Below, in pieces: positions 1-9,108 of a stretch of DNA of 61,316 bases. The stretch spans positions 1 through 61,316 of the forward strand of contig QZKI01000110.1 of NCBI GenBank assembly GCA_003598055.1, given 5' to 3'. The notes below the pieces were generated by a model, which did not search any database, had not been told where the DNA came from, and saw nothing but the letters and a program-made list of their open reading frames with translations. Both the position numbers and the translations under genes were made by a program. This stretch comes from Candidatus Abyssobacteria bacterium SURF_17. Its GTDB lineage: Bacteria > Abyssobacteria > SURF-5. Numbering within the stretch: the first letter of the stretch is position 1; every line of letters starts with the position of its first letter.

Positions 1-293
1 AGGCGTCGGATATAGCTACACGGCATACAGTCAATTCCCGTGGCCGGACTTGCACCGGCTAGACACGCGGCCCTATGGGCTGCAAACAAAGGCACAAAGA
101 CACCAAGGAAAGAAACGATTTTTGTTTCTTTTGGGCAGTTTGTGTCTTTGTGCCTTTGTGGTTGTGACCCTTTTCTTTGCGTCTTTGCGGTGAATCACTT
201 GTGCGGCACGAGCAAAACAAAAAGGGGCAGCGGGTAGAATCACCGGCACCGCCCCTTTCTCTATGAAAAAGCCTTTGTGAGGCTTTCGCGCGA
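1..293. other. Left-edge intergenic stretch with an open frame running off the window
   Basis: The plus frame beginning at base 2 stays open to a TGA at 191-193, so it could be the last 63 codons of a gene starting outside the window. Its first 25 codons look protein-like, but the rest lies in repeat-like DNA (see 86-200), so a real C-terminus is doubtful. I see no RNA gene here. Confidence 0.2.
86..200. repeat. Imperfect inverted repeat rich in 'aaaggcacaaagac' words
   Basis: The word CAAAGGCACAAAGACAC at 87-103 has a near-complement around 140-160 (GTGTCTTTGTGCCTTTGTG), and a degenerate further copy follows (CTTTGCGTCTTTGCGG, 173-190). The arrangement can fold into a long hairpin. It lies downstream of the minus-strand gene ending at 294. 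It looks like a dispersed intergenic repeat rather than coding DNA. Confidence 0.55.
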
Positions 294-1205
294 TTACCAG
301 AATTTCCAGATGAACCGGAGCGTCGAGCGATATCCTTCGGGTCTGTTCTCGGCTTCGGTTTCCCAATTGATGGCACCCATGAACGTGAGCGCCGGATTTA
401 TGTGCCACACGAGCCCCGGGCCTATTGCAAACACTTCCTCCTCGGTGTCATCAATGCTATGTCCGTCGAATTCGTCCTCTTCGAGCTGTTTGAGATAATA
501 TCCCGCAACGCCAAGCCGGAGCGAATCAGTCACCGCATAGGCCGCGGCATAGTTGAAATGAATCGCCTGGCCGGCCTGGATGTCGGGCATCGGGTCGCGG
601 TTGTCGTTCTCCGACGTCCACAGGTAATGGAACCGGAGGCTTGTGGTGAGTTTCGGCGTCAAGAAATAGGTAAATACATAGTATGGATTGAGCGACCACA
701 CATCGCTGCCGATATTGAGTGCATTGTCTTCGTCATTTGCGCCGGTCGGCGCTATCACCTGGAACTCGAACCGGTGGAAGTACGGCTTGCCGAAAAGCAT
801 GTGAGGACCCCATTGGATGAATGGGCCGATGTATACATCGCCGAAGCCGTCTTGCGAGCTGAGCGGAAAATCAACATCGATGTCGCCCACGGGGAAAATG
901 AGGTCAAGTCCCGGATTTCCGCCGAGGAACATCTTGTCGGATTGATAAATGACCTGGGTGAGACTGATGAGCGCGTCGAGGTTAACATCGTTAAGCCCAG
1001 GCACCGTGTGGCCGTCATCATCATTGATTTCGTCGGCGCTAATCATTTGAATGTATTCTGTCAGGTACCACCCGGGCCCGGGCGAGGCGCCGTCGAGGAA
1101 GTTTGTGGCCCCGAGGTTAATTCCGAGCGGCTGATTCAACGCGCAGACAGGTGATGCGAAACAGATGAGCGCAAGTGACAAGACGAGTCCTAAGAGCTTC
1201 TTCAT
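294..1205 (-). CDS. SphA-family / phenol-degradation 'meta' type outer-membrane protein
   Basis: A 303-residue secreted protein. Residues 1-22 form a clear signal peptide (MKKLLGLVLSLALICFASPV) ending near an Ala cleavage site. The rest has alternating short polar/aromatic strands (for example FHRFEFQVIAP, YYVFTYFLTP, TSLRFHYLW) and ends in F-W, typical of a beta-barrel inserted by the BAM machinery. The pattern matches the Phenol_MetA_deg/SphA family, whose members are thought to carry hydrophobic compounds across the outer membrane. A GGAGG-type ribosome site lies just before the ATG. It is monocistronic, with a candidate promoter at 1280-1308. The substrate is unknown; the family call is fairly sure. 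Confidence 0.75.
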   Translation of the reverse strand: MKKLLGLVLSLALICFASPVCALNQPLGINLGATNFLDGASPGPGWYLTEYIQMISADEINDDDGHTVPGLNDVNLDALISLTQVIYQSDKMFLGGNPGLDLIFPVGDIDVDFPLSSQDGFGDVYIGPFIQWGPHMLFGKPYFHRFEFQVIAPTGANDEDNALNIGSDVWSLNPYYVFTYFLTPKLTTSLRFHYLWTSENDNRDPMPDIQAGQAIHFNYAAAYAVTDSLRLGVAGYYLKQLEEDEFDGHSIDDTEEEVFAIGPGLVWHINPALTFMGAINWETEAENRPEGYRSTLRFIWKFW

Positions 1206-1279
1206 GGCGTGCTTCCTCCCCTTTCTCCCTTTCTCCCTTTATCGAGCGTACTCCGAGAAGCTACGCCCGAATAGCGGAC

Positions 1280-1308
1280 ATGCTAGCAGAAACCATTGGA
1301 GATTGCAA
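1280..1308 (-). promoter_or_regulatory. Candidate sigma70 promoter for the outer-membrane protein gene
   Basis: On the minus strand TTGCAA (1303-1308) and TAGCAT (1280-1285) are 17 bases apart. Transcription would start about 70 bases upstream of the ATG at 1205. Confidence 0.45.
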
Positions 1309-1396
1309 GCGGAAATTTCAATCATCTCCGTGGGATAACCTGCCAGGAAACAAGACCTTGCGTGTCCGCTTTTCACGCCTCGTTTTCACTTTCCAC

Positions 1397-1425
1397 TTGC
1401 GAATTCAGGCGGTTTCGTGTATCAT
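1397..1425 (+). promoter_or_regulatory. Candidate sigma70 promoter for trpB2
   Basis: TTGCGA (1397-1402) and TATCAT (1420-1425) are separated by 17 bases, about 40 bases upstream of the chosen trpB start. The two minor hexamer mismatches leave this moderately supported. Confidence 0.45.
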
Positions 1426-1469
1426 TTCGCAAATATCACTGGGGGAATGCCTCGAGAGGAGCAATTGTT

Positions 1470-2825
1470 ATGGAAGAAATCAGATTCTTGCTGGGAACAA
1501 AGGACATGCCCAAGAGTTGGTACAATATCCTGCCCGATTTGCCTCGGCCGCTGGACCCGCCGCTCAATCCAGCCACAAAGCAGCCGATCGGCCCCGATGC
1601 GCTCGCAGCGCTTTTCCCGATGGCGCTCATCGAGCAGGAAGTGTCACAGAAGACCGAAATTCCGATTCCGCCCGAAGTCCTCGACATATACGCCCTGTGG
1701 AGGCCGACGCCGGTCAGGCGTGCACGGCGCCTCGAGCAGATGCTGGACACACCGGCGAAGATCTTCTATAAAGATGAGAGTGTGAGCGCGTCGGGCAGTC
1801 ACAAGCTCAACACTGCGACCGCGCAAGCTTTCTATAACAAGAAAGACGGCACAAAACGCATCACCACTGAGACCGGCGCCGGCCAATGGGGAAGCGCGCT
1901 CTCGATTGCATGCAGCATGTTCGGCATCGAGTGCCGCGTGTACATGGTGAAGGTAAGCTATCAGCAGAAGCCGTACCGCCGCTCGATGATGCAGGTGTTC
2001 GGGGCCGAAGTTATCCCAAGCCCGAGCAAGCTCACAAAGTTCGGCACGCAGATATTGAAGGATGATCCGGACTGCACCGGTTCGCTCGGCATCGCCATCA
2101 GCGAGGCAATAGAGGATTGCGTTACCTCGAAGAATACGCGCTACTCGCTCGGAAGCGTTTTGAACCATGTGCTGCTCCATCAGACCATCGTTGGTCTCGA
2201 AGCCAAGAAGCAGATGGAGTTGGCGGGCACATATCCCGACTATGTGATCGGCTGTGTCGGCGGCGGAAGCAACTATGCCGGCCTGGCGCTGCCGTTCATG
2301 CGCGATAAGCTAAAGGGCGGCAAGAAAACCACATTCATCGCCGTCGAGCCGCAGGCGTGCCCAACCATCACCAAAGGCAAGTACGCATATGACCATGGGG
2401 ACACGGCCAAGATGACGCCGCTCCTGAAGCAGCACACGCTCGGCCATATCTTCGTTCCTCCCGCAATCCATGCGGGCGGGCTGCGGTATCACGGCATGGC
2501 GGGAATCATCAGCCTGCTCTGTAAAGAACAGTGCATGGAAGCGGTCGCGTACCATCAGAATGAAGTGTTCAAGAATGCGATGATATTTGCGCAGGCCGAG
2601 GGAGTCATACCCGCGCCCGAGACGTCACATGCGATTATGGCCGCCATGGAGGTTGCCCGCGAGTGCAAGAAGACGGGAGAGGCCAAGACGATCCTGTTCA
2701 ATTTCAGCGGCCACGGCTATTTCGATATGGGTGCATATGATGCCTACCTGAGCGGCAAGCTCGAGGACTACGAGTATCCACAGCACGAAATCGAAGAAGC
2801 GCTCAAGTGCTTGCCTGTTGTCTGA
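1470..2825 (+). CDS. trpB: Tryptophan synthase beta chain, TrpB2 type
   Basis: A 451-residue PLP enzyme that would condense indole with serine to make tryptophan. The SGSHKLN motif carries the PLP lysine (about K112), TETGAGQWG is the conserved glycine/glutamate loop and CVGGGSNYAGL the PLP phosphate loop. The long N-terminal extension (residues 1-80, with an LPRPLDPP segment) and length above 440 mark the TrpB2 subfamily, which often works without TrpA, perhaps salvaging indole or using phosphoserine. No trpA or other trp gene is nearby. The start was set at the ATG at 1470 behind GAGAGGAG; the frame is open further upstream without a ribosome site. A rho-independent terminator follows. Confidence 0.93.
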   Translation: MEEIRFLLGTKDMPKSWYNILPDLPRPLDPPLNPATKQPIGPDALAALFPMALIEQEVSQKTEIPIPPEVLDIYALWRPTPVRRARRLEQMLDTPAKIFYKDESVSASGSHKLNTATAQAFYNKKDGTKRITTETGAGQWGSALSIACSMFGIECRVYMVKVSYQQKPYRRSMMQVFGAEVIPSPSKLTKFGTQILKDDPDCTGSLGIAISEAIEDCVTSKNTRYSLGSVLNHVLLHQTIVGLEAKKQMELAGTYPDYVIGCVGGGSNYAGLALPFMRDKLKGGKKTTFIAVEPQACPTITKGKYAYDHGDTAKMTPLLKQHTLGHIFVPPAIHAGGLRYHGMAGIISLLCKEQCMEAVAYHQNEVFKNAMIFAQAEGVIPAPETSHAIMAAMEVARECKKTGEAKTILFNFSGHGYFDMGAYDAYLSGKLEDYEYPQHEIEEALKCLPVV

Positions 2826-2841
2826 TGTGATTTGCGATTAT

Positions 2842-2880
2842 AACCCGGGGCGTCTTTTGAAAATCGCCCCGGGTTTCCTC
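2842..2880 (+). terminator. Rho-independent terminator after trpB
   Basis: AACCCGGGGCG (2842-2852) pairs perfectly with CGCCCCGGGTT (2865-2875) around a 12-base loop, followed by a T-rich tail. It sits 17 bases after the trpB stop. Confidence 0.8.
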
Positions 2881-2988
2881 TTTGCGTTTTCCCTGGATGT
2901 GGGGTAGCTGCGTAACTCTTCCGGTTCCCCGTGTTCACTGTGCTTCCTCGTGGCAGATTGCGTGTTATTTGCTTTTCACCCGCGTTTT

Positions 2989-3017
2989 TTGCAAATGCGT
3001 GATTGATTTGCTATCAT
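2989..3017 (+). promoter_or_regulatory. Candidate sigma70 promoter for the enoyl-CoA hydratase gene
   Basis: TTGCAA (2989-2994) and TATCAT (3012-3017) with a 17-base spacer, about 75 bases upstream of the ATG at 3098. The preceding terminator makes a new promoter here likely. Confidence 0.5.
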
Positions 3018-3097
3018 TTTCCCCAACTCAACTGTGCAATGAGATTACCTGGAACTCTTTTCAGCTCACGGAAGAGAAAGACACGAGCGGAGGACAG

Positions 3098-3889
3098 ATG
3101 CGATACAAATCTCTGAAGGCAAAGGTTTCCGATGCGGTTGCAACCGTGACACTTAATCGACCGGACGTGCTAAATGCGATGAATAAAGATATGATGGATG
3201 AGCTGAATGTCGTGTTTGACACGCTCGGGGCCGACCGTACGGTACGGGCGGTCGTCATTACCGGCGCGGGCCGCGGCTTTTGCTCTGGCGCTGACTTGAA
3301 GTCGTTATTCTCGGAGTCCGAAGCGGCCGAGCCGTCTTCATTCAAGAGCTATCTGCGCCGCATCAACGAACTCATTTTGAGGATTATGCGACTGGAAAAG
3401 CCGGTCATCGCTGCGGTAAACGGGCCGGCCGTCGGCGCGGGATGCAACCTTGTGCTTGCGTGCGACATCATCTTCATGGCGCCCGAAGCGTACCTCTCGG
3501 AGATTTTCGTAAAACGCGGTTTGGTGCCGGATTTCGGAGGTCTGTACCTTCTCCCGCGCTATGTCGGCCTTTCCAAGGCGAAGGAGCTCATTTTCACCGG
3601 CGACAAGATAAGCGGTGACGAGGCGCTTAGGCTGGGCATCGCGAACCGTCTCGTCCCCGCCGAAGAGCTTTTGATAGAAGCCATGCAGTTCGCAAAAAAA
3701 ATGGCCGCAGGCCCGACGGTTGCCCTTGCACTGGCGAAGCAGGGTATTCACCGCGGACTCGAGGGCACTATGGACGCGATTCTCGAGTATGAGGGACTCG
3801 CCCAGGCGCTCGTGAGGACGACGGGCGATACATTCGAGGCTATCTCGGCATTTTTGGAGAAGCGCGAGCCGAATTTTCAGGGGAAATGA
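3098..3889 (+). CDS. Enoyl-CoA hydratase/isomerase (crotonase) family protein
   Basis: A 263-residue crotonase-fold protein acting on acyl-CoA thioesters. The oxyanion-hole segments are visible: GAGRGFCSGADLKSL around residues 60-75 and AVNGPAVGAGCNLVLACDI around 105-125. The later motif GLVPDFGG has Asp where typical hydratases carry a second Glu, as in PaaG-like isomerases, so isomerase or another crotonase reaction is as likely as hydration. The ATG at 3098 follows GGAGGA; the open frame extends upstream without support. pckA starts 27 bases later on the same strand, so the two may be co-transcribed. Specific substrate unknown. Confidence 0.85.
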   Translation: MRYKSLKAKVSDAVATVTLNRPDVLNAMNKDMMDELNVVFDTLGADRTVRAVVITGAGRGFCSGADLKSLFSESEAAEPSSFKSYLRRINELILRIMRLEKPVIAAVNGPAVGAGCNLVLACDIIFMAPEAYLSEIFVKRGLVPDFGGLYLLPRYVGLSKAKELIFTGDKISGDEALRLGIANRLVPAEELLIEAMQFAKKMAAGPTVALALAKQGIHRGLEGTMDAILEYEGLAQALVRTTGDTFEAISAFLEKREPNFQGK

Positions 3890-3916
3890 CCCCATTCTTG
3901 AAGGAGGGGGAGTATC

Positions 3917-5548
3917 ATGAAATCAAGAGAAATACGGGTGAGCGATTACGAGCTCGAGAAACACGGGCTCCGCAATTTAGGCACGGTATACTGGAACCTT
4001 TCAACGGGAGCGCTATATGAGGAAATCGTGCGCAGGCGCTGCGGCTTCATTGCGCACCTCGGCCCGGTCGTTGTGCGCACCGGGCACCACACGGGGCGTT
4101 CGCCCGAGGACCGCTTCATCGTGCGCGAGCCCTCGAGCGAATCAAGGATATGGTGGGGAAAGGTCAATAAGCCTTTCCCGGAGGAGCGCTTCACCACACT
4201 GTTCCATCGGCTGCAGGGATACGTACAGGGCCGCGACCTCTTCGTGCAGGACTGTCACGTAGGGGCCGACCCGAGGTACCAGATTCCGGTTCGGATTATC
4301 ACCGAGTCAGCGTGGCAGAGCCTGTTCGCGAGAAACATGTTCCTGCAGATTCGCGACCCGGAGCAACTTCGCGCGCATGAGCCGAAATTCACCGTGCTTG
4401 CGGTTCCCCAGTTTCACGCGATCCCTGAGATTGACGGCACGAATTCCGAAGCCTTCATCCTTGTGAATTTTGGCAAGCAGCTCATTCTCATAGGCGGCAC
4501 CAGCTATGCCGGCGAGATAAAGAAATCGTTCTTCACCGTGATGAACTATCTTCTGCCCCTCGAAGAGGTTCTCCCGATGCACTGCTCGGCAAACGTGGGC
4601 ACGAACGATGACGTTGCGCTCTTCTTCGGGCTGTCGGGCACGGGGAAGACGACGCTTTCCGCCGACCCCGAAAGGCGCCTCCTCGGCGATGACGAACACG
4701 GTTGGAGCAACGAGGGAATCTTTAATTTCGAGGGCGGCTGCTATGCGAAGGTGATAAAGCTCTCGCGCGAGGCGGAGCCGCAGATTTATGAGTGCACGAG
4801 GAAATTCGGAACCATTCTGGAGAATGTGGCAGTCGACCCGCGGTCACGCCGCATAGACCTCAACGATGCCTCGCTCACGGAGAACACGCGGGCCGCCTAT
4901 CCGATACCCCATATCGAGGGCGCTCTTCGCTCCGGCAAGGCGGGACATCCGGCCGCAATTATCATGCTGACCTGCGATGCGTTCGGCATCATGCCACCGG
5001 TCGCGAAGCTCACAAAGGAGCAAGCCCTCTACCATTTCCTCTCCGGTTACACGGCGAAGGTGGCGGGCACCGAGCGCGGCCTGGGAAACGAGCCGCAAGC
5101 CACATTCAGCGCTTGCTTCGGGGCGCCGTTCATGGCGCTTCCGCCGCCCGTGTACTCGAAGCTGCTCGGCGAGAAAATCGAGCGCCACAAAGTTTCGTGC
5201 TGGCTTGTCAACACCGGCTGGATCGGAGGAGGGTTCGGCGTCGGAAAGAGAATCAGCATCGCGTACACACGCGCCATCATTCGGGCGATACTCGAGGGAA
5301 AGCTCGCGAACGCCCCGATGCGCGAAGACCCGGTGTTCGGAGTCTTCGTCCCGACCGAATGTCCGGAGGTTCCGAGCGACATCCTCGACCCGCGCGGAAA
5401 ATGGGCGGACAGGGACGCGTATGACAAAGCCGCGCGTGACCTCGCCGCGCGATTCCGGAACAACTTCGCCGCGTTCGAAAAAGACGTCCCACCCGAAGTG
5501 CAGGCAATCGCACCGAAAACTGAGGCCGTTGCGTCGAAGATGGGATAG
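3917..5548 (+). CDS. pckA: Phosphoenolpyruvate carboxykinase (ATP)
   Basis: A 543-residue cytosolic enzyme interconverting oxaloacetate + ATP and PEP + CO2 + ADP, the entry to gluconeogenesis or, in some anaerobes, an ATP-yielding carboxylation. The substrate-binding GHHTGRSPEDRFIV segment is near residue 55. The P-loop GLSGTGKTTLS and the metal-binding LLGDDEHGW are near 235-265. These and the length identify the ATP-type enzyme rather than the GTP form. A strong AAGGAGGGGG site precedes the ATG. It follows the crotonase gene closely, and a repeat cluster (5553-5671) lies downstream. Confidence 0.97.
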   Translation: MKSREIRVSDYELEKHGLRNLGTVYWNLSTGALYEEIVRRRCGFIAHLGPVVVRTGHHTGRSPEDRFIVREPSSESRIWWGKVNKPFPEERFTTLFHRLQGYVQGRDLFVQDCHVGADPRYQIPVRIITESAWQSLFARNMFLQIRDPEQLRAHEPKFTVLAVPQFHAIPEIDGTNSEAFILVNFGKQLILIGGTSYAGEIKKSFFTVMNYLLPLEEVLPMHCSANVGTNDDVALFFGLSGTGKTTLSADPERRLLGDDEHGWSNEGIFNFEGGCYAKVIKLSREAEPQIYECTRKFGTILENVAVDPRSRRIDLNDASLTENTRAAYPIPHIEGALRSGKAGHPAAIIMLTCDAFGIMPPVAKLTKEQALYHFLSGYTAKVAGTERGLGNEPQATFSACFGAPFMALPPPVYSKLLGEKIERHKVSCWLVNTGWIGGGFGVGKRISIAYTRAIIRAILEGKLANAPMREDPVFGVFVPTECPEVPSDILDPRGKWADRDAYDKAARDLAARFRNNFAAFEKDVPPEVQAIAPKTEAVASKMG

Positions 5549-5552
5549 CTTG

Positions 5553-5624
5553 GTGCTGAATTCCACAAATTCGGCAACATGTTCCCCCGCTTTTGTAAGA
5601 GCCGTTCGCGAACGGTCCCTACAG
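5553..5624. repeat. Intergenic repeat family B, copy 1 (core CCGTTCGCGAACGG)
   Basis: A perfect 14-base palindrome (5602-5615) is flanked by TGTAAGAG and TCCCTACA. Read on the minus strand, about 72 bases match 8137-8209, including the spacer words 'gaatttgtg' and 'attca'. The two copies are in opposite orientation. Confidence 0.7.
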
Positions 5625-5645
5625 TGCAGCGACCGCGGTTTAGTT

Positions 5646-5671
5646 TGTAGGGGCGACCCGGCGGGTCGCCC
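5646..5671. repeat. Intergenic repeat family C, copy 1 (TGTAGGGGCG hairpin)
   Basis: TGTAG is followed by GGGCGACCC (5651-5659), a 3-base loop and GGGTCGCCC (5663-5671), a perfect hairpin. Related words occur at 31571-31602 and 33577-33688. It could also act as a transcription barrier between pckA and the amidase gene. Confidence 0.55.
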
Positions 5672-5737
5672 TCGCAAACACCTGATCGAATAGGGTAGCG
5701 AATCTGTGGATTGAAATGCGAGAAAGGAGTGCCGAAC

Positions 5738-7171
5738 ATGCCCAACGCCGATGATCTCGCCCATCTCGACGCCACTGCCCAGGCTGAACTCGTGCGAACG
5801 AAACAGGTCAAGCCGCTGGAGCTTGTCGAGGCGGCCATCGAGCGGATTGAGCGTCTCAATCCCCGGCTCAACGCAGTGGTCACCCCACTGTACGACGAAG
5901 CACGCAAGATAGCGGCCGCAAAGTTGCCGAACGGGCCGTTCAAAGGCGTGCCGTTTCTCCTGAAGGATTTGGGCGCGGCCAATGCCGGCGTGCGACAAAC
6001 ACTCGGCTCCGTGTTCGCCCGGGATTATGTGCCCGACCATGACAGCGAATTGGTGGTTCGGCACAAGCGGGCCGGTCTCGTCATCCTCGGAAAGACGAAC
6101 ACGCCTGAATTCGGCATCCTTCCGACGACAGAGCCGCGCTTGTTCGGCCCGGCGCGGAACCCATGGGATACCAATCGCACGACGGGCGGTTCGAGCGGAG
6201 GCTCGGCGGCCGCCGTGGCTTCCGGCATGGTCCCCATCGCGCATGCCAACGACGGAGGCGGCTCCATCCGCATCCCCGCCTCATGCTGCGGCCTTTTCGG
6301 TCTGAAGCCGACGCGCGCGCGCAACCCGCTCGGCCCCGATCTCGGCGATATGATAAGCGGGCTCGCAGTCGAGCACGCGGTTACCCGCTCGGTGCGCGAC
6401 AGCGCCGCGCTGCTCGATGCCACCTGCGGCCCCGACATCGGCGACCCGTACTGGGCGCCGCCGCCGAAACGACGATTCCTCAAGGAAGTCGGCGCCGACC
6501 CGGGCACGCTGCGCATCGCGTTTACCGCCACAGCCCAAACCGGCGTTTCGGTGCATCCCGACTGCGTCGCCGCGGTGCAGGACGCGGCCAAACTGTGCGC
6601 CGATTTGGGCCACGAGGTGACCGAGGCCGCCCCGGAGGCAAATGGAGAACTGGCTTTGCAATGCTTCACCGCCGTGTTCGCGGGCGGCTGCGCGTGGACG
6701 TTTGACGGATTGGCTTACCTGACGGGGAAGACACCCACCGCAGATGAGGTCGAACCGCTGACATGGGCAATTTACCAGATGGGACGCGGACAGAGCGCCT
6801 CGGAGTATCTACTAGCGATAACCATGCTCCAGCGCATGTCGCGCGATATTGCGCGGTTCTTTACAGAGTACGATATCGTCATCACGCCAACACTCGCGGA
6901 GCCGCCTGTGCCGCTCGGAACATTCGATTCTCCGCCGGATAATCCGTTGCAGGGACTTCTGCGGGCGGGAGAATTTGTTCCCTTCACGCCAGTATGCAAT
7001 TTCACCGGACAACCCGCGATGTCCGTGCCTCTCTTCTGGAACGCAGAGGGGCTGCCCATCGGGGTCCACTTCATCGGCCGGTTCGGCGATGAGGCCACGC
7101 TGTTTCGTCTTGCAGCCCAGCTCGAGCAGGCGCGCCCATGGGCAAACCGCCGCCCGCCGGTTTCAGCCTGA
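5738..7171 (+). CDS. Amidase signature family enzyme
   Basis: A 477-residue hydrolase of the amidase-signature fold, cleaving an amide bond by a Ser-cisSer-Lys triad. The Lys is in FLLKDLG (about K77), the cis-Ser in [15 protein letters not shown], and the nucleophile in [19 protein letters not shown]. The C-terminal [21 protein letters not shown] is the usual end of the family. The true start is the ATG at 5738 behind AGAAAGGAGT; a TTG at 5711 is in frame but lacks a ribosome site. It is not GatA by context, as no gatB or gatC is nearby. The natural amide is unknown. A methyltransferase gene follows after 15 bases. Confidence 0.92.
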   Translation: MPNADDLAHLDATAQAELVRTKQVKPLELVEAAIERIERLNPRLNAVVTPLYDEARKIAAAKLPNGPFKGVPFLLKDLGAANAGVRQTLGSVFARDYVPDHDSELVVRHKRAGLVILGKTNTPEFGILPTTEPRLFGPARNPWDTNRTTGGSSGGSAAAVASGMVPIAHANDGGGSIRIPASCCGLFGLKPTRARNPLGPDLGDMISGLAVEHAVTRSVRDSAALLDATCGPDIGDPYWAPPPKRRFLKEVGADPGTLRIAFTATAQTGVSVHPDCVAAVQDAAKLCADLGHEVTEAAPEANGELALQCFTAVFAGGCAWTFDGLAYLTGKTPTADEVEPLTWAIYQMGRGQSASEYLLAITMLQRMSRDIARFFTEYDIVITPTLAEPPVPLGTFDSPPDNPLQGLLRAGEFVPFTPVCNFTGQPAMSVPLFWNAEGLPIGVHFIGRFGDEATLFRLAAQLEQARPWANRRPPVSA

Positions 7172-7186
7172 ACCCTACTCGGCTGC

Positions 7187-7909
7187 ATGGTTGATTACGA
7201 TGAAATAGCCTCCGACTACGCGCGGCATCGGCGGATACATGCAGAACTGGCGCGAAGGCTCGTCGCCGGCAGCCGGATTTACCATGCCTCCACCGTGCTT
7301 GAGGTCGGCTGCGGTACAGGAAACTACATCACCGCCGTCGAGGCAGCCACGGGCTGTCGCTGCTGGGGAATCGACCCGTCAGAACAGATGCTGACACGCG
7401 CACGAGGCAGGACGACACGGGTGCATTTTGAGCGCGGCCTGGCCGAAAAACTGACCTTCCCTGATGAAACCTTTGATTTCGTTTTCTCGGTGGACGTGAT
7501 TCATCATGTCACGGACCGGACGGCGCATTTCCTTGAAACGCACCGCGTGCTGAAGACAGGAGCGAGCTTGTGCACTGTCACCGAGTCGGAATGGATGATT
7601 CGCAATCGCAGACCCCTCGCCAATTATTTCCCGGAGACTGTCGAGCCCGAACTCCGGAGATATCCTCCGATACCTGGGCTTCGGCGGATGATGCGCGACG
7701 CCGGATTCGCCGACGTATGCGAAGAAAGCGTCGAGGTCACCTATCAACTCACCGACATTCGGGCATACCGGGACAAGGCGTTTTCTTCCCTTCGTCTCAT
7801 TGACGACACGGCCTTTCAAAGAGGAATTGAGCGACTGGCCCGAGACCTGAACAACGCGCCGATTCCCTGTGTATCACGTTACCTATTGCTGTGGGCCACC
7901 AGGAATTGA
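7187..7909 (+). CDS. Class I SAM-dependent methyltransferase
   Basis: A 240-residue Rossmann-fold methyltransferase. Motif I VLEVGCGTGNYI (residues 37-48) binds SAM, the acidic residue of motif II is in CWGIDPSEQML, and FDFVFSVDVIHHV is motif IV of the UbiE/Methyltransf_11 type. No substrate-specific domain is visible. It starts 15 bases after the amidase stop, without a good ribosome site, so it is probably translated from the amidase transcript. Target unknown. Confidence 0.85.
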   Translation: MVDYDEIASDYARHRRIHAELARRLVAGSRIYHASTVLEVGCGTGNYITAVEAATGCRCWGIDPSEQMLTRARGRTTRVHFERGLAEKLTFPDETFDFVFSVDVIHHVTDRTAHFLETHRVLKTGASLCTVTESEWMIRNRRPLANYFPETVEPELRRYPPIPGLRRMMRDAGFADVCEESVEVTYQLTDIRAYRDKAFSSLRLIDDTAFQRGIERLARDLNNAPIPCVSRYLLLWATRN

Positions 7910-8029
7910 CCCCAGACATCCCGCAATTTCGCACTCTGTTCCTCATGTTCCAGGGAAGCAGTTAGTCCGGAATATCGAGAATTCGGTGATTGAAGCCGTT
8001 CGCTAATTCACAATCTGGGGATTTCCGTC

Positions 8030-8104
8030 TGTAGGTGCGAATTCATTCGCATAGGCTTTCCGGCCCGTTTGCGTCATGTATATGCGAATAAATTCGCACC
8101 TACA
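8030..8104. repeat. Intergenic repeat family A, copy 1 (paired inverted units)
   Basis: TGTAGGTGCGAATTCATTCG at 8030-8049 (unit to 8051) is mirrored by TGCGAATAAATTCGCACCTA at 8083-8102 (unit to 8104) around a 31-base loop. The two 22-base arms can form a long hairpin. Further copies lie near 15042, 17837, 21491 and 36615. Confidence 0.8.
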
Positions 8105-8136
8105 GGATTACGGAACGATTCCTTTTCTCCCGTTGC

Positions 8137-8209
8137 CGCAGGGTCCGTTCGCGAACGGCCCTTACAAGAGCGGGGAAAAACGTTAGAGAATTTGTGAGAT
8201 TCAACATGA
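8137..8209. repeat. Intergenic repeat family B, copy 2
   Basis: Same 14-base palindrome CCGTTCGCGAACGG (8145-8158) with flanking words shared with the reversed copy at 5553-5624. Confidence 0.7.
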
Positions 8210-8245
8210 AGCTCCGCTCATCAGGCCGTCTGAATGGACGGGCGG

Positions 8246-8275
8246 TTGATTCGTTTGATTCGCAGGACGTATAAT
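8246..8275 (+). promoter_or_regulatory. Candidate sigma70 promoter for the gene at 8338
   Basis: TTGATT (8246-8251) and a perfect TATAAT (8270-8275) with an 18-base spacer, about 55 bases upstream of the ATG. Confidence 0.55.
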
Positions 8276-8337
8276 GCCCCAACAGTTGGAGAAAGATTAG
8301 CATTCGATAGGACCCACGGAAGAGAGGAAAGCTAAAA

Positions 8338-8991
8338 ATGTCGAACACGAATCGGGAGAGAAAGGAAGTAAAGTTTGGAGTGGCATACAAGAAGGCGGTC
8401 GAGAAGCTACGGCGGAATGTGCTGTCGAAGCCGGAGTTCGACCCGGCAGTGCTGTTCCAGTGGGGGCTCATGATGGCGCTCGGCGTGCTCCAAATGCTGA
8501 AGGACGTTGAGGAGCGCTTCGGCGAGGAAGGCCAGAAAATCTGCGGCGAAGCCATGCGCAAGGTTGGCCGCGATGCCGCGCGCCAGATGCTCGACGGGGC
8601 CGACATTCCGCCCGGCATCTCGCAAATCGAGCTCATCAGTCAGGTCGCGACGTATGCGAACACCGTCCTGTGGGCGTCGCTCGAAGACCCATGGATACTG
8701 AGCGAGGACGAATGCGGATTCGACATCCTCTGGTGCCCGCTGCAGGATAGCTACCTGCCGTTTGACTGTCGCGTGCAGCGCTATTTCGTGCAGGGCATCC
8801 TCGAGTACGCGCGCGAAAAAGCGAAAATGGATGCGTTCAATGTCGCCTTCGAGAGCATCATTCCGGCCGGCGCGCCGACGTGCAAGTTCCGCATCTGGCG
8901 CAAGAAGCCCGACGAGGGCGACGCATGGTCAACCTACACAAAGAAGCTCGAAGAAAAGAGCCTCCGCAAATTGCGGGAGCGCCATGAGTGA
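8338..8991 (+). CDS. Putative L-2-amino-thiazoline-4-carboxylate hydrolase-like protein
   Basis: A 217-residue soluble protein. The first 100 residues are helical. The second half has a conserved-looking core: DECGFDILWCPLQDSYLPFDCR (about 128-149) and NVAFESIIPAGAPTCKFRI (about 172-190). This layout, with paired Cys/Asp positions and an ending 'C-x-F-R-I-W', resembles the ATC-hydrolase/V4R-like families found as stand-alone genes in many anaerobes; the true reaction in most members is unproven. It is preceded by a good promoter and GAGAGG-type ribosome site, and appears to be a single-gene transcript. The family call is tentative and based on pattern memory only. Confidence 0.5.
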   Translation: MSNTNRERKEVKFGVAYKKAVEKLRRNVLSKPEFDPAVLFQWGLMMALGVLQMLKDVEERFGEEGQKICGEAMRKVGRDAARQMLDGADIPPGISQIELISQVATYANTVLWASLEDPWILSEDECGFDILWCPLQDSYLPFDCRVQRYFVQGILEYAREKAKMDAFNVAFESIIPAGAPTCKFRIWRKKPDEGDAWSTYTKKLEEKSLRKLRERHE

Positions 8992-9108
8992 GAGCCAAGA
9001 AAGAACATGAATGCGCCGATGAACGTGGCGCAGCGCAGCCAAAGAAACAAAAGAAACCTTGGAACACGAATTACACGAACGAATCGCACGAATGAACAGC
9101 TTCTTCTC

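Larger units (their letters stand above)
7910..8337. other. 428-base gene-free stretch holding repeats and a promoter
   Basis: Contains repeat family A (8030-8104), repeat family B copy 2 (8137-8209) and a candidate promoter (8246-8275). No other coding or RNA signal was seen. Confidence 0.6.

Noticed and set aside
402-1154. 250-codon plus-strand open frame
   Set aside because: Lies wholly antisense to the outer-membrane protein gene, lacks a ribosome site and its product shows no domain; it is a codon-bias shadow.
4844-6244. 466-codon minus-strand frame across pckA and the amidase gene
   Set aside because: Crosses two well-supported genes antisense and a repeat cluster; high GC third-position bias explains the absence of stops.
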